From: Streptomyces sp. Tue6028
Lineage (GTDB): Bacteria; Actinomycetota; Actinomycetes; Streptomycetales; Streptomycetaceae
Assembly: GCF_002300165.1 (NCBI RefSeq)
Contig: NZ_MLCE01000002.1
Location: forward strand, 131,126 to 195,125
Direction: 5' to 3'
DNA length: 64,000 nt
The notes under the pieces were generated by a model that saw only the letters and a program-made list of their open reading frames with translations, ran no database searches and had not been told where the DNA came from. The position numbers and the translations under genes are program-made. Positions 56,096 to 64,000 of this stretch are shown piece by piece (position 1 is the stretch's first letter; each line of letters opens with the position of its first letter).

Positions 56096-57166
56096 TCAGA
56101 GGGCGGCCGCGTAGCCGGGCAGCACCACGTCGTGGAGAAGGGCGTTGCGCTCGTCGAACGGGATGAACGCGCTCTTGACCGCGTTGACCGTGACGGTGCG
56201 CAGGTCCTCCACGGTCCAGCCCGCCTCCTCGACCAGCAGCGACATCTCGCGGGTCATCGTCGTGCCGGAGACGAGGCGGTTGTCGGTGTTGAGGGTGACA
56301 CGGAAGCCGAGGTCGCGCAGTGCGGTGATGGGGTGCTCTGCGATGGAGGTGGCCGCACCCGTCTGGAGGTTGGACGTCGGGCACATCTCCAGGGCGATGC
56401 GACGGTCGCGCACCCAGCCGGCGAGCCGGCCGAGCTTGCCGTCCACGATGTCCTCGGTGACGCGCACGCCGTGCCCGATGCGCTGGGCCCCGCACACCTG
56501 GAGGGCCTGGTGGATGCTCGGCAGGCCGTGGGCCTCACCGGCGTGGATGGTGAACGGGACGCTCTCGCCGCGCAGGTGCTCGAAGGCGGCCAGGTGGTCG
56601 GCGGGCGGGAAGCCGTCCTCGGCGCCGGCGATGTCGAAGCCGACGACGCCGGCGTCACGGAAGGCCACCGCGAGATCGGCGATCTCCCGGGTGCGGTCGA
56701 ACATCCGCATGCCGCAGAGCAGGGTGCCGACGCGCACGGGGGTGCCCGCGGCGGCGGCCTTGGCCATGCCGGCGGCCAGTCCCTCCTGCACGGTCTCGAC
56801 GACCTCGGGCAGGGTCAGCCCGCCGTTCACCATCAACTCGGGCGCGTAGCGGACCTCGCCGTAGACGACGCCGTCCTCGGCCAGGTCGAGGACGTACTCC
56901 TCGGCGGTGCGCAGCAGTCCCTCGCGGGTCTGCATGACGGCGAGCGTGTGCTCGAAGGTCGCTATGTAGCGCACCAGGTCACCGGAGTTGGCGGCCTCGT
57001 AGTACCAGTCGGCCAGTGCCTGCGGGTCGGTGGTCGGCAGGGTGTGGCCGACCGTCCCGGCGAGCTCCACCAGGGTGGCGGGGCGCAGACCGCCGTCGAG
57101 GTGGTCGTGCAGCACGGCCTTGGGGAGGCGGCGGATGGTGTCGATGTCGATGCGGGGCGCGGTCAT
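56096..57166 (-). CDS. add: Adenosine deaminase
   Basis: 356 aa. Zinc ligands in [15 protein letters not shown] with catalytic Glu, RIGHGV and the Asp of [10 protein letters not shown] match bacterial adenosine deaminase. It converts adenosine to inosine in purine salvage. ATG 57166. It is monocistronic, convergent with the DinB-like gene. Confidence 0.95.
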   Translation of the reverse strand: MTAPRIDIDTIRRLPKAVLHDHLDGGLRPATLVELAGTVGHTLPTTDPQALADWYYEAANSGDLVRYIATFEHTLAVMQTREGLLRTAEEYVLDLAEDGVVYGEVRYAPELMVNGGLTLPEVVETVQEGLAAGMAKAAAAGTPVRVGTLLCGMRMFDRTREIADLAVAFRDAGVVGFDIAGAEDGFPPADHLAAFEHLRGESVPFTIHAGEAHGLPSIHQALQVCGAQRIGHGVRVTEDIVDGKLGRLAGWVRDRRIALEMCPTSNLQTGAATSIAEHPITALRDLGFRVTLNTDNRLVSGTTMTREMSLLVEEAGWTVEDLRTVTVNAVKSAFIPFDERNALLHDVVLPGYAAAL

Positions 57167-57300
57167 GCGTGTCTTTCCTCGGGGTTCTCGGCAGGCTCGG
57201 CGGAGCTCCGGTGGCACTCGGGCTTCCGCGGGTGGGACGTCAGAAGCGGGCCGGGCGGGTGCGCCGCCGGGCCGGGCGGAGGGAGGGTGCGGCGGACCGC

Positions 57301-57699
57301 TCAGGGGGCGGGGGCCGGCTGGAGCAGGTCCCAGCGGTTTCCGTACAGGTCCTGGAAGACCACGACCGAGCCGTACGGCTCGTGCCGCGGCTCCTCCAGG
57401 AAGGTCACACCCGCCGCCCGCATCCGCTCGTGGTCGCGGGCGAAGTCGTCGGTGTGCAGGAAGAAGCCCACGCGTCCGCCGGTCTGGTCGCCGACCCGGC
57501 CGCGCTGCGCGTCGTCCTTGGCCCTTGCCAGCAACAGCCCGCTGCCGTCACGCCCGGCGTCCGGCGCGACGACGACCCAGCGTGAGCCGTCGGGCCGCGG
57601 CGTGTCCTCGACCAGCCGGAAGCCGAGGGCTTGGGTGTAGTGGCGGATCGCCTCGTCGTAGTCGTCGACGACGAGGGTGACCAGGGCGATGCGTCTCAT
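57301..57699 (-). CDS. VOC family protein
   Basis: 132 aa single VOC/glyoxalase-fold domain ([20 protein letters not shown] ... [15 protein letters not shown]). Metal ligands His/Glu of the fold can be placed, but the substrate is unknown. GGAGG precedes ATG 57699. Confidence 0.9.
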   Translation of the reverse strand: MRRIALVTLVVDDYDEAIRHYTQALGFRLVEDTPRPDGSRWVVVAPDAGRDGSGLLLARAKDDAQRGRVGDQTGGRVGFFLHTDDFARDHERMRAAGVTFLEEPRHEPYGSVVVFQDLYGNRWDLLQPAPAP

Positions 57700-57908
57700 C
57701 GGAGCCCCTCCAGGGTTATACGTAACACGTAGGGTACGGCATCCCGCTGGATGGTCGGGGTGACCAGCGGAAGCGGCGTGCGTCACGGAGATCCGCGAGC
57801 CGCAGAGCCGCCGGATTCGAGCGGTCGCGTACGCGGCGGATCGGGGCAGGTCCCCACGGACGGCGGAATCTGCCGGGCCGCCCCGGGAACGCACGCGCCG
57901 CGCCGATC

Positions 57909-57945
57909 GTCTACTGTTCCGTAGACCGTCTACAGAATTGTAGTC
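57909..57945. promoter_or_regulatory. Tandem BlaI/MecI-like operators upstream of PAP2 gene
   Basis: GTCTAC-N6-GTAGAC (57909-57926) and, after 1 bp, GTCTAC-N6-GTAGTC (57928-57945), a 19-bp period. The core TCTAC...GTAG[AT] resembles BlaI/MecI/CopY sites. The rest of 57700-58001 shows no gene. Confidence 0.6.
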
Positions 57946-58001
57946 ATCGGGTGCGCGGTGTCCCGCGCACCCGCGGTGGAAGCGTGGTGGAAGGGGTCCC
58001 G

Positions 58002-58067
58002 ATGTCCGCAGCAGCCCGGTGCGCGGCGTCGTCGCGCGCCGCCGACCGTCTCCGGACGCTGTCGTGA
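58002..58067 (+). CDS. Short upstream ORF (21 aa) coupled to PAP2 gene
   Basis: ATG 58002 is preceded by a good AAGGGG site and reads 21 codons (MSAAARCAASS...RTLS). Its TGA overlaps the PAP2 GTG start (GTGA at 58064-58067). The PAP2 start itself has no clear ribosome-binding site. It may be a leader that couples translation rather than a functional peptide. Confidence 0.4.
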   Translation: MSAAARCAASSRAADRLRTLS

Positions 58068-58807
58068 AGCGCGAGGACACCACGGAGCTCGCCGGTTCGA
58101 CGGCGCTGGGCAGCGCGGTCGCGTTCGTGTTGCTGACGCTGGTCGTCGCCGGCCGCGGCGGGACCGCGCTGTTCGGTGACGAGGACCTGACCGCGTGGTC
58201 GGTGGGGCACCGTCCGGATGTGGCGCTCGCCCTGGCACGCGGCGTGACGGACACGGGCACCGGAGTCGTTCCGTACGTCCTGGCCGCCCTGGCGGGCCTC
58301 GTAGTCGCGCGGACGGCACGGCAGCGGCTCACCGCCGTCATCGTCTGCCTCCTCTGCCTGGCCGCCGCGCAGGCGGTCCGGTACGGGGTGATGTCGCTCG
58401 TCGCCCGGCCCCGCCCCGCGGCCGCCGACTGGGCCACGCACGCCTCGGGCTGGTCCTTCCCCTCGGGCCACACCACCACGTCGGCCGTCGCCGCCGGACT
58501 GCTCGCGCTCGCCGTGCTCGCCAGGGCTCCGCGCGGCCGCCTGCCGATCGCCCTGGCCATCGGCTGCTGGGCCGTTCTGGTCGGGCTGTCCCGGGTCTAT
58601 CTGGGCGTCCACTGGTTCTCCGACGTCCTGGGCGGCTGGCTGTTCGCCTCCTGCTGGCTCGGCCTCTGCACCTATGCCCTCGCACGGTTCGCACCCCGTG
58701 CCCACACCGCGATATCGGCGCCCTCTCTCCGCCCCGGTCCCACGACGGAAGAGCGCCGCCATGCATCGCACACCGAGCGGGAAGTCCCCCCTCCATCTGC
58801 TCCATAG
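58064..58807 (+). CDS. PAP2-family membrane phosphatase
   Basis: 247 aa with about 6 membrane segments. PAP2 signature blocks ARPRP, SFPSGHTTTSAV and SRVYLGVHWFSDVLGG are complete. Candidate substrates are lipid phosphates or undecaprenyl diphosphate recycled in cell-wall synthesis; the tandem BlaI-like operators upstream fit a cell-wall stress role. Its 3' end overlaps the SBF gene start by 47 bp. Confidence 0.9.
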   Translation: MKREDTTELAGSTALGSAVAFVLLTLVVAGRGGTALFGDEDLTAWSVGHRPDVALALARGVTDTGTGVVPYVLAALAGLVVARTARQRLTAVIVCLLCLAAAQAVRYGVMSLVARPRPAAADWATHASGWSFPSGHTTTSAVAAGLLALAVLARAPRGRLPIALAIGCWAVLVGLSRVYLGVHWFSDVLGGWLFASCWLGLCTYALARFAPRAHTAISAPSLRPGPTTEERRHASHTEREVPPPSAP

Positions 58808-59852
58808 CCCCCTCGGCCTGCTCCGTAGCCACCTCGGCTGGGCCGTCGGCGCGGCCTACCTCGCCGCCGCGACGGCGCCCGGTCCGGGCCTGTGGCTGCG
58901 CCGCACCCACCATGTGGGCACCCCGGGCACTCTCCAGGTCCCCATCGGCGCCTCGCACCTGCTGCTGTCCCTGATCCTGTTCACCGCGGGCCTCCAAGTG
59001 CCCGTGCGGGAACTGCGCTCCCTCGCCCGCCGGCCCACGCCGCTGCTGACCGGGCTCGTCCTTCACCTGGTCGCGCCGCTGCTGATCATTCCCGGGGTCG
59101 CGTTCGCGCTGCGGCACTCCCCCGACAGCGACGGGGGCAGCGGCATGGTCGCGGGGATGATCGTGATCGTCGCGATGCCGGTGGCGGCCGGAGCGACCGT
59201 GTGGACCGGCAAGGGGGCCGGCGACCAGCCGACGACGGTGGGCCTGGTGCTCACCTCCACGTTCGTCAGCCCTCTGACGATCCCGGTCACCATGACGGCG
59301 CTCTGCCCCCTGCTGGACGGCACGTACGCGGGCACGCTGGCCGGGGCCGCGCAGTCCGCGGGCAGCGGTTTCGCGCTCTCCGGGGTGCTGCCGTGCGGTG
59401 CCGGAATCCTGTGCCGCACAGCCCTGCCGCAGCGGCTCGCCGCCCGCCTGCTCGACCTGGCCGTCCCGGCGGCGCTGCTCGGCTCACTCCTGCTGACCTA
59501 CGTCAACGCCGGCGCCGCCCTCGCACCGTTCCTCACCCACCCGGAGCCCTTGCTCCTCACGGCCGCGCTGGCCGTGTCCGCCACCGTCTGCGGCCTCTCC
59601 TTCGCGCTGGGCGCGATCACCACCCGGCTGCTGCGTCTCGACGCGCCTGTCTGCGCCTCCGTCACCCTGGCCTGCGGGATGACCAACAGCAGTGCCGGCG
59701 CCGTGCTGGTCGCGACGACACTGCCGGACCGGCCGCACGTCCTGCTGCCGGTCCTCGCGTACAGCCTGCTCCAGAAGGTGGCGGCGGGCCGGGTGGTGCG
59801 AGGCGGGCGGCGGTGTCGGGCGCGCGCATGGCATGGTGGAGATCGATCGTGA
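58761..59852 (+). CDS. SBF/bile acid:sodium symporter-like transporter
   Basis: 363 aa with about 9-10 membrane segments and the SBF-type duplicated inverted topology (LLLSLILFTAGLQVPVREL, CGMTNSSAGAVLVAT). ATG 58761 has GGAAGAG upstream and lies inside the PAP2 gene, so the two are an overlapping operon. The substrate is an unknown organic anion. Confidence 0.85.
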   Translation: MHRTPSGKSPLHLLHSPLGLLRSHLGWAVGAAYLAAATAPGPGLWLRRTHHVGTPGTLQVPIGASHLLLSLILFTAGLQVPVRELRSLARRPTPLLTGLVLHLVAPLLIIPGVAFALRHSPDSDGGSGMVAGMIVIVAMPVAAGATVWTGKGAGDQPTTVGLVLTSTFVSPLTIPVTMTALCPLLDGTYAGTLAGAAQSAGSGFALSGVLPCGAGILCRTALPQRLAARLLDLAVPAALLGSLLLTYVNAGAALAPFLTHPEPLLLTAALAVSATVCGLSFALGAITTRLLRLDAPVCASVTLACGMTNSSAGAVLVATTLPDRPHVLLPVLAYSLLQKVAAGRVVRGGRRCRARAWHGGDRS

Positions 59853-59920
59853 AGATCGCCAAGGGCCCGCCTCCCCCATCGGGTCCCCGTTCCGACTCTG
59901 CCCCACAGGAGTGGACCGCC

Positions 59921-60631
59921 ATGTCCGAGCTGCCGAAGTCGACGGGCGCCCCGGCCCGTCAGAACGTGACCTTCCCGAGCGCCGGAGGCACCGCGCACGG
60001 CTATCTCGCGCTGCCGCCGTCGGGATCGGGCCCGGGAGTGATCGTCATCCAGGAGTGGTGGGGCCTGACCGATCACATCGCGAACGTCGCGGACCGGCTC
60101 GCTGCGGAGGGCTTCGTGGCCCTCGCCCCGGACCTGTACGGCGGCAATGTCGCCCACGACAGCGGCGAGGCCCTGCGGATGATGCGTGAACTGCCCGTGG
60201 CGCGCGGCGTCGAGCTGCTCTCCGGCGCCGTCGGCCATCTGCTGGCACTGCCCGAGGTCACCTCGGAGTCGGTGGCCTCGGTCGGCTTCTGCATGGGCGG
60301 CGGCTTCGTCATCGAGCAGGCCGCGGCCGACCCTCGCGTCGCCGCCGCGGTGCCCTTCTACGGAGTGGTCCAGGGCGAGCTGCCCGACTTCTCCCATCTG
60401 AGGGCCCAGATCCTGGGGCACTACGGCGAACAGGACACGAGCATCACGAAGGAGAGCCGCGAGCGGCTGGTCGAGGCGATCGAGCGGCAATCGGGCATCA
60501 CTCCGGACATCCGCCTCTACCCCGCCGGCCACGCCTTCTTCAACGACGGCCGCCCGGAGACGTACGACCCCGCGTCCGCCGCGTCCGCGTGGCGCAGCAC
60601 GCTGGCCTTCCTTCGGGAGCAGCTGGGCTGA
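59921..60631 (+). CDS. Dienelactone hydrolase family protein
   Basis: 236 aa alpha/beta hydrolase. The Cys nucleophile in SVGFCMGGGF, Asp in HYGEQDTS and His in PAGHAFFND form the DLH triad; QEWWGL is the usual oxyanion segment. It hydrolyses cyclic esters or lactones in the cytoplasm. AGGAG precedes ATG 59921. Confidence 0.93.
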   Translation: MSELPKSTGAPARQNVTFPSAGGTAHGYLALPPSGSGPGVIVIQEWWGLTDHIANVADRLAAEGFVALAPDLYGGNVAHDSGEALRMMRELPVARGVELLSGAVGHLLALPEVTSESVASVGFCMGGGFVIEQAAADPRVAAAVPFYGVVQGELPDFSHLRAQILGHYGEQDTSITKESRERLVEAIERQSGITPDIRLYPAGHAFFNDGRPETYDPASAASAWRSTLAFLREQLG

Positions 60632-60989
60632 GCGGGGGCACCGCCGCGCCCATTCGGCCAGGGACGGCACTTGGCGCCGCACGGGAGGCACTTCTCGTCG
60701 CGCCGGAGGCGCTTGGCGCCGCACGGGAGGCACTTCTCGTCGCGCCGGAGGCGCTTGGCGCCGCACGGGAGGCACTTCTCGTCGCGCCGGAGGCGCTTGG
60801 CGCCGCACGGGAGGCACTTCTCGTCGCGCCGACGGCACTTGGGCTCGTACCGGAGGCACCTGTCTTCGCGCCGGGGCACTTGACCTCGCAAAGGAAGCAC
60901 CTCTCGTCGCGCGGCAGGCACTTGGCCTCGCACAGGAGGCAGTTCTCGTCGCACGGGAGGTACTTCTTGCGGACATCATTTTCCCGCAC
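60517..60989 (-). pseudogene. Candidate frameshifted Cys-rich (CxxC) repeat protein
   Basis: On the minus strand the 21-bp repeats read as Cys-rich 7-residue units (YLPCDEN CLLCEAK, CLPCGAK RLRRDEK) with nearly all G/C third codon positions, a coding signature in this genome. The frame breaks once, at a GGGG run (60873-60876) where one unit is 20 bp; one extra base would join both halves. Start GTG 60989 is tentative. The 3' part runs antisense into the dienelactone hydrolase gene. It could be a pseudogene, a sequencing error or a non-coding array. Confidence 0.3.
60666..60979. repeat. Fifteen 21-bp tandem repeats
   Basis: Units begin GGCACTT/GGCGCTT and alternate between two types (GGCGCCGCACGGGA and CTCGTCGCGCCGGA halves), so a 42-bp higher-order unit is visible in units 1-8. 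Units 9-15 are more divergent; unit 10 is 20 bp. There are no spacers, so it is not CRISPR. Confidence 0.9.
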
Positions 60990-61065
60990 GGTAGTTACCT
61001 GACGGTAATTCCCGGTGATTTGATGTGCGGCGCCACTCAACCCCCCTCACCCACAGGGAGATCCA

Positions 61066-62067
61066 GTGCCGCTCTCCTCAGCGCGCCGCACCCGGGGCGC
61101 AGCCGCCCTCGCCCTCGCGCTCACCGCCGCGGGCCTCGCCGGAGCCGCACCCGCGTCGGCCGCCGCCCCCTCGGCCGACGCCGCGACGACACCCGCGATG
61201 CGCGTTCTGACGTACAACGTCTTCCTCATGAGCAAGTCCCTCTACCCGAACTGGGGCCAGGACCACCGCGCCGCGGAGATCCCGAAGACCTCGTTCTTCC
61301 GCGGCAACGACGTCGTCGTACTGCAGGAGGCGTTCGACAACGGCGCCTCCGACGCCCTCAAGAACGCGGCGGCGGGCGGTTACCCGTACCAGACGCCGGT
61401 CGTCGGGCGGAGCAAGAGCGGCTGGGACGCGACGGGCGGGGCGTACTCGTCGACCACCCCCGAGGACGGCGGGGTGACCGTACTGAGCAAGTGGCCGATC
61501 GTGCGCAAGGAGCAGTACGTCTACAAGGACGCCTGCGGCGCGGACTGGTGGTCCAACAAGGGCTTCGCCTATGTGGTGCTGAACGTGAACGGAGCGAAGG
61601 TGCACGTCGTCGGAACCCATGCGCAGTCGACGGACCCGGGCTGCGGCGCGGGTGAGGCGGCGGCCATGCGCAGCCGTCAGTTCAAGGCGATCGACGCGTT
61701 CCTGGACGCCAAGAACATCCCCGCGGACGAACAGGTCCTGGTCGCCGGTGACATGAACGTCGACTCCCGCACCCCGGAGTACGCCTCCATGCTCGCCGAC
61801 GCGGACCTGGTGGGAGCGGACGCACGCACCGGGCACCCGTACTCCTTCGACACGCAGGAGAACTCCATCGCGCACGACCGCTACCCGACGGACCCGCGCG
61901 AGGACCTCGACTACGTGCTGCACCGGGCCGGCCACGCGCGCCCCGCGGCCTGGCGGAACGAGGTGGTCAAGGAGTCGTGCGCGCCGTGGACGGTGTCCAG
62001 TTGGGGCACCGACTACACGTACACCAACCTCTCCGACCACTACCCGCTGAGCGCGTACGCGGGGTGA
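61066..62067 (+). CDS. Secreted sphingomyelin phosphodiesterase (EEP superfamily)
   Basis: 333 aa from GTG 61066 (GGGAG upstream). Signal peptide 1-about 34, then an endonuclease/exonuclease/phosphatase fold: LTYNVF, VVLQEAFD, VAGDMNVDS, EDLDYVLH and SDHYPLS. It hydrolyses sphingomyelin to ceramide and phosphocholine with Mg2+. The two Cys pairs (CGADWW, DPGCGAG) suggest disulfides after export. Confidence 0.92.
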   Translation: MPLSSARRTRGAAALALALTAAGLAGAAPASAAAPSADAATTPAMRVLTYNVFLMSKSLYPNWGQDHRAAEIPKTSFFRGNDVVVLQEAFDNGASDALKNAAAGGYPYQTPVVGRSKSGWDATGGAYSSTTPEDGGVTVLSKWPIVRKEQYVYKDACGADWWSNKGFAYVVLNVNGAKVHVVGTHAQSTDPGCGAGEAAAMRSRQFKAIDAFLDAKNIPADEQVLVAGDMNVDSRTPEYASMLADADLVGADARTGHPYSFDTQENSIAHDRYPTDPREDLDYVLHRAGHARPAAWRNEVVKESCAPWTVSSWGTDYTYTNLSDHYPLSAYAG

Positions 62068-62072
62068 TGGAC

Positions 62073-62104
62073 GAGGGCCTCTGCCACGGCCGGCAGGGGC
62101 CCTC
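62073..62104. terminator. Bidirectional terminator
   Basis: GAGGGCCTCTGCC / GGCAGGGGCCCTC, a 13-bp stem with one wobble and a 6-nt loop, between the convergent sphingomyelinase and aldo/keto reductase genes. Confidence 0.75.
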
Positions 62105-62112
62105 GGTCTCAC

Positions 62113-63033
62113 TCAGCGGCCTGCGGTGTCACCGGCCCCGGCGCGGACCGCGTCGAGGCGGGCCGCCTCCTCGTCGGTCAGGCGCAGCGCGCCGGCCGCC
62201 ACGTTCTGCGCGAGGTGGTCCGGGTTGCCGGTGCCGGGGATGGCGAGCACGTGCGGACCCTGCCGGAGCGTCCACGCCAGGCGGACCTGGGCGGGCGTCG
62301 CGCCGTGCGCCTCCGCGACGGCGATCACCTCGGGCTCGTCGGCCTCCCCCGGGCCCATCGCACCGCCCTGGCCGGCGATGGCGAAGAACGGCACGAACGC
62401 GATGCCCAGTTCGCCACAGGCGCGCAGGACGGCGTCGGCCTGCGGATCCGGGGTGCCGAGCCCGAACTTGTTCTGCACGGACACCACCGGCGCGATCGCC
62501 CGAGCCTCCTCCAGGTGCCTGACCTCGACGTCGGAGACGCCCAGGTTCCGGACCAGGCCCGCCTCGCGCAGCTCGGCCAGCGCCCCGAAGTGCTCGGCGA
62601 TCGACTCCTGCCGCATGCGCCGCAGATACACCAGGTCGAGGTGGTCGCGACCGAGCTGCCGCAGGTTCTCCTCGACATGCGCCCGCAGTTGGTCGGGCCT
62701 GGCCGAGGTGCCCCAGTCCCCCGCATAGTCGCGGTACGGGCCGACCTTGGTGGCGATCACCAGGTCGTCCGCGTACGGCGCCAGCGCGCTGTTGATCAAC
62801 TCGTTCGCGGACCGCAGCGACGAGAAGTAGAAGGCGGCCGTGTCGATGTGATTGACGCCCAGCTCGACAGCCCGTCGCAGCACGGCGATCGAACGCCCCC
62901 GGTCGCTCGGCGTTCCGTGGTGGAACGCCGCGCTGCCCGTCAGCCGCATGGCCCCGAAACCGATCCGATTGACGCTGAGTTCGCCCAGCTTCCACGTACC
63001 CGCGGCGTCCGCGGTGATCATCTCTGAGGTCAT
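62113..63033 (-). CDS. Aldo/keto reductase
   Basis: 306 aa TIM-barrel oxidoreductase: RIGFGAMRLTG, catalytic Tyr in DTAAFYFSSLRSANEL, Lys in VIATKVGPY. The usual catalytic His block reads YLRRMRQESIAEHF, so that position deviates from His. The C-terminal IPGTGNPDHLAQN binds NADP. ATG 63033 is preferred though its ribosome-binding site is weak. Confidence 0.9.
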   Translation of the reverse strand: MTSEMITADAAGTWKLGELSVNRIGFGAMRLTGSAAFHHGTPSDRGRSIAVLRRAVELGVNHIDTAAFYFSSLRSANELINSALAPYADDLVIATKVGPYRDYAGDWGTSARPDQLRAHVEENLRQLGRDHLDLVYLRRMRQESIAEHFGALAELREAGLVRNLGVSDVEVRHLEEARAIAPVVSVQNKFGLGTPDPQADAVLRACGELGIAFVPFFAIAGQGGAMGPGEADEPEVIAVAEAHGATPAQVRLAWTLRQGPHVLAIPGTGNPDHLAQNVAAGALRLTDEEAARLDAVRAGAGDTAGR

Positions 63034-63140
63034 CGGGGCAGTTTGACACAGGCCGTCATGCGCGGCGCGACCAGCGAACATCCGGCCCTCACGGCCGTCC
63101 CGCCGGCGGCCCGGGACGCGGAGCCGAGCCCCGGCTCACG

Positions 63141-63701
63141 TCACTGCCCGACCCTTCCGTCGACGCACTCGCGCAACAGGTCGGCGTGCCCGCAGTGACG
63201 GGCGTACTCCTCGACCCTGTGAACCATCAGCTCCCGCACCGCCGTCCCGTCCTTGCCCAGACGCTCGCCCAGATCCGGGTGCTCGGCCAGCGCGGCGTCG
63301 GTCGCGCCCTGTTCGCGCTCCAGGTCGGCGTACGCGGCGTCGACCACGGCCTGCTCGGCGACGGCGCCGTCGAAGTCCGCGTCACGCTCGCCGTACAGCT
63401 TCGGCAGCGGCTCACCGTCGCTGATCCAGTTCCGCCAGTCCCGTTCCACCTCGGCGAGGTGGCGGAGCAGACCGAGCAGCGACATCGTCGACGGCGGAAC
63501 GGAGCGGCGGGCCAGTTGCTCCGCGTCCAGGCCCTCGCACTTCATCCGCAGGGTCAGGCGGTAGTTCGTCAGGAAGTCCTGGAGTGTGGCGAGCTCGCCG
63601 TCCGGGCCGGGCCCTTCGCTGTCGCGCGGGTCGTCGTCCGGGTCGGTCCACATGTCCGGGTAGACGGTGGCCCGGGTCCAGCGTGCGGGATCATCGCTCA
63701 T
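63141..63701 (-). CDS. DinB-family protein (DUF664)
   Basis: 186 aa four-helix DinB fold with His ligands in LLRHLAEVERDW and HRVEEYARHCGHADLLRE. Such proteins are probable mycothiol-dependent transferases. ATG 63701. Confidence 0.88.
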   Translation of the reverse strand: MSDDPARWTRATVYPDMWTDPDDDPRDSEGPGPDGELATLQDFLTNYRLTLRMKCEGLDAEQLARRSVPPSTMSLLGLLRHLAEVERDWRNWISDGEPLPKLYGERDADFDGAVAEQAVVDAAYADLEREQGATDAALAEHPDLGERLGKDGTAVRELMVHRVEEYARHCGHADLLRECVDGRVGQ

Positions 63702-64000
63702 GCGCCCATGATCGTGCGTGAGGTCCCGAGTCCGCCAGGCCCTGTCCGCCCATTCCCGGCGAACGCCCACGCACGACGGCCCCCTGCTGTCGCAGGAGGC
63801 CGTCTGTGGGTGAAGCCGGCATCCCACGAGAGGATCCGTCTCCGTGCAGCATGCTAGTGCGCGCCTCGCCGCGCGCCCGCCGGGCAGTCCTCAACACGCC
63901 GGGCACAGCGCTCCCCCGGCGTCGAGGGGTGTCGTCCGGACCAGCCCGGGTCCGCGACGCCTGCCACGGCCTGATCCGAGCTGATCCGAACGACACCCTC
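63702..64000. other. Right-edge region without a recognised gene
   Basis: About 300 bp with no convincing ORF or RNA gene. A hairpin ACGGCC-C-CCTGC / GCAGG-A-GGCCGT lies at about 63773-63803 and could end a gene reading leftward from beyond the window. A 9-bp direct repeat CTGATCCGA occurs at about 63969-63990. Confidence 0.4.

Noticed and set aside
60666..60979. Possible CRISPR array
   Set aside because: Units are directly adjacent with no unique spacers and no cas genes are present.
63702..64000. tRNA or small RNA at the right edge
   Set aside because: No cloverleaf or conserved T-loop was seen; the hairpin alone is not enough.

Overview
The window is 64 kb of very GC-rich DNA with a dense gene set typical of a Streptomyces chromosome. 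Genus-level markers are the melC1-melC2 tyrosinase operon, a clpP3-clpP4 operon with its popR activator, a streptophobe-type membrane protein, a DUF6777-type protein, mycothiol-type DinB enzymes and many GTG starts. No phage, plasmid, insertion sequence, CRISPR array, rRNA or tRNA was recognised, so this reads as ordinary, possibly chromosome-arm, sequence rather than a mobile island.

1-20 kb. A ROK repressor lies between a sugar-binding lipoprotein (cut by the left edge) and a divergent GH36 alpha-galactosidase. A translationally coupled operon follows: GntR regulator, conserved CrtC-like protein, GMC oxidoreductase. Next come a secreted GH64 beta-1,3-glucanase with a LacI-type operator, a sulfite-oxidase-like molybdoenzyme, a TetR/FMN-reductase divergent pair, an AIM24 protein, a secreted M4 metalloprotease, a TPR/polyprenyl-synthetase pair with an unusual GTATAC operator cluster, an APH-fold kinase, and an XRE-regulator/SDR divergent pair around a perfect 13-bp inverted repeat.

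20-38 kb. An AlkB-like dioxygenase with a LexA-like box, a TetR/MFS efflux operon under two tandem operators, an FAD monooxygenase, melC1-melC2, RNase HI with a C-terminal Cys motif, an ArsR-type regulator, a VOC protein and a Zn-alcohol dehydrogenase. A SpoIIE-type phosphatase with a repetitive 195-residue leader, an OmpR-type response regulator and a hybrid histidine kinase form a signalling block. Then come an SGNH lipoprotein, a small protein resembling EACC1 of NTP-dependent conflict systems, and an ABC exporter.

38-53 kb. clpP3-clpP4-popR with two perfect tandem PopR boxes; ClpP4 has Gly where the catalytic His should be. A Streptomyces-type envelope block follows (DUF6777 protein, streptophobe protein, SH3-like protein, double-FHA ABC transporter). 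Then a SnoaL-like protein, a Clp/Hsp100 ATPase that has ClpC-like architecture but lacks the ClpP-docking loop, and an aldo/keto reductase divergent from a LysR regulator.

53-64 kb. A TAT-exported carotenoid oxygenase, a DinB/mycothiol protein, adenosine deaminase, a VOC protein, a PAP2 phosphatase behind tandem BlaI-like operators and a small upstream ORF, an SBF transporter and a dienelactone hydrolase. A striking array of fifteen 21-bp repeats follows, which looks like a frameshifted Cys-rich gene. Last are a secreted sphingomyelinase, another aldo/keto reductase and a DinB protein. Most convergent gene pairs are closed by long perfect GC-rich hairpins.
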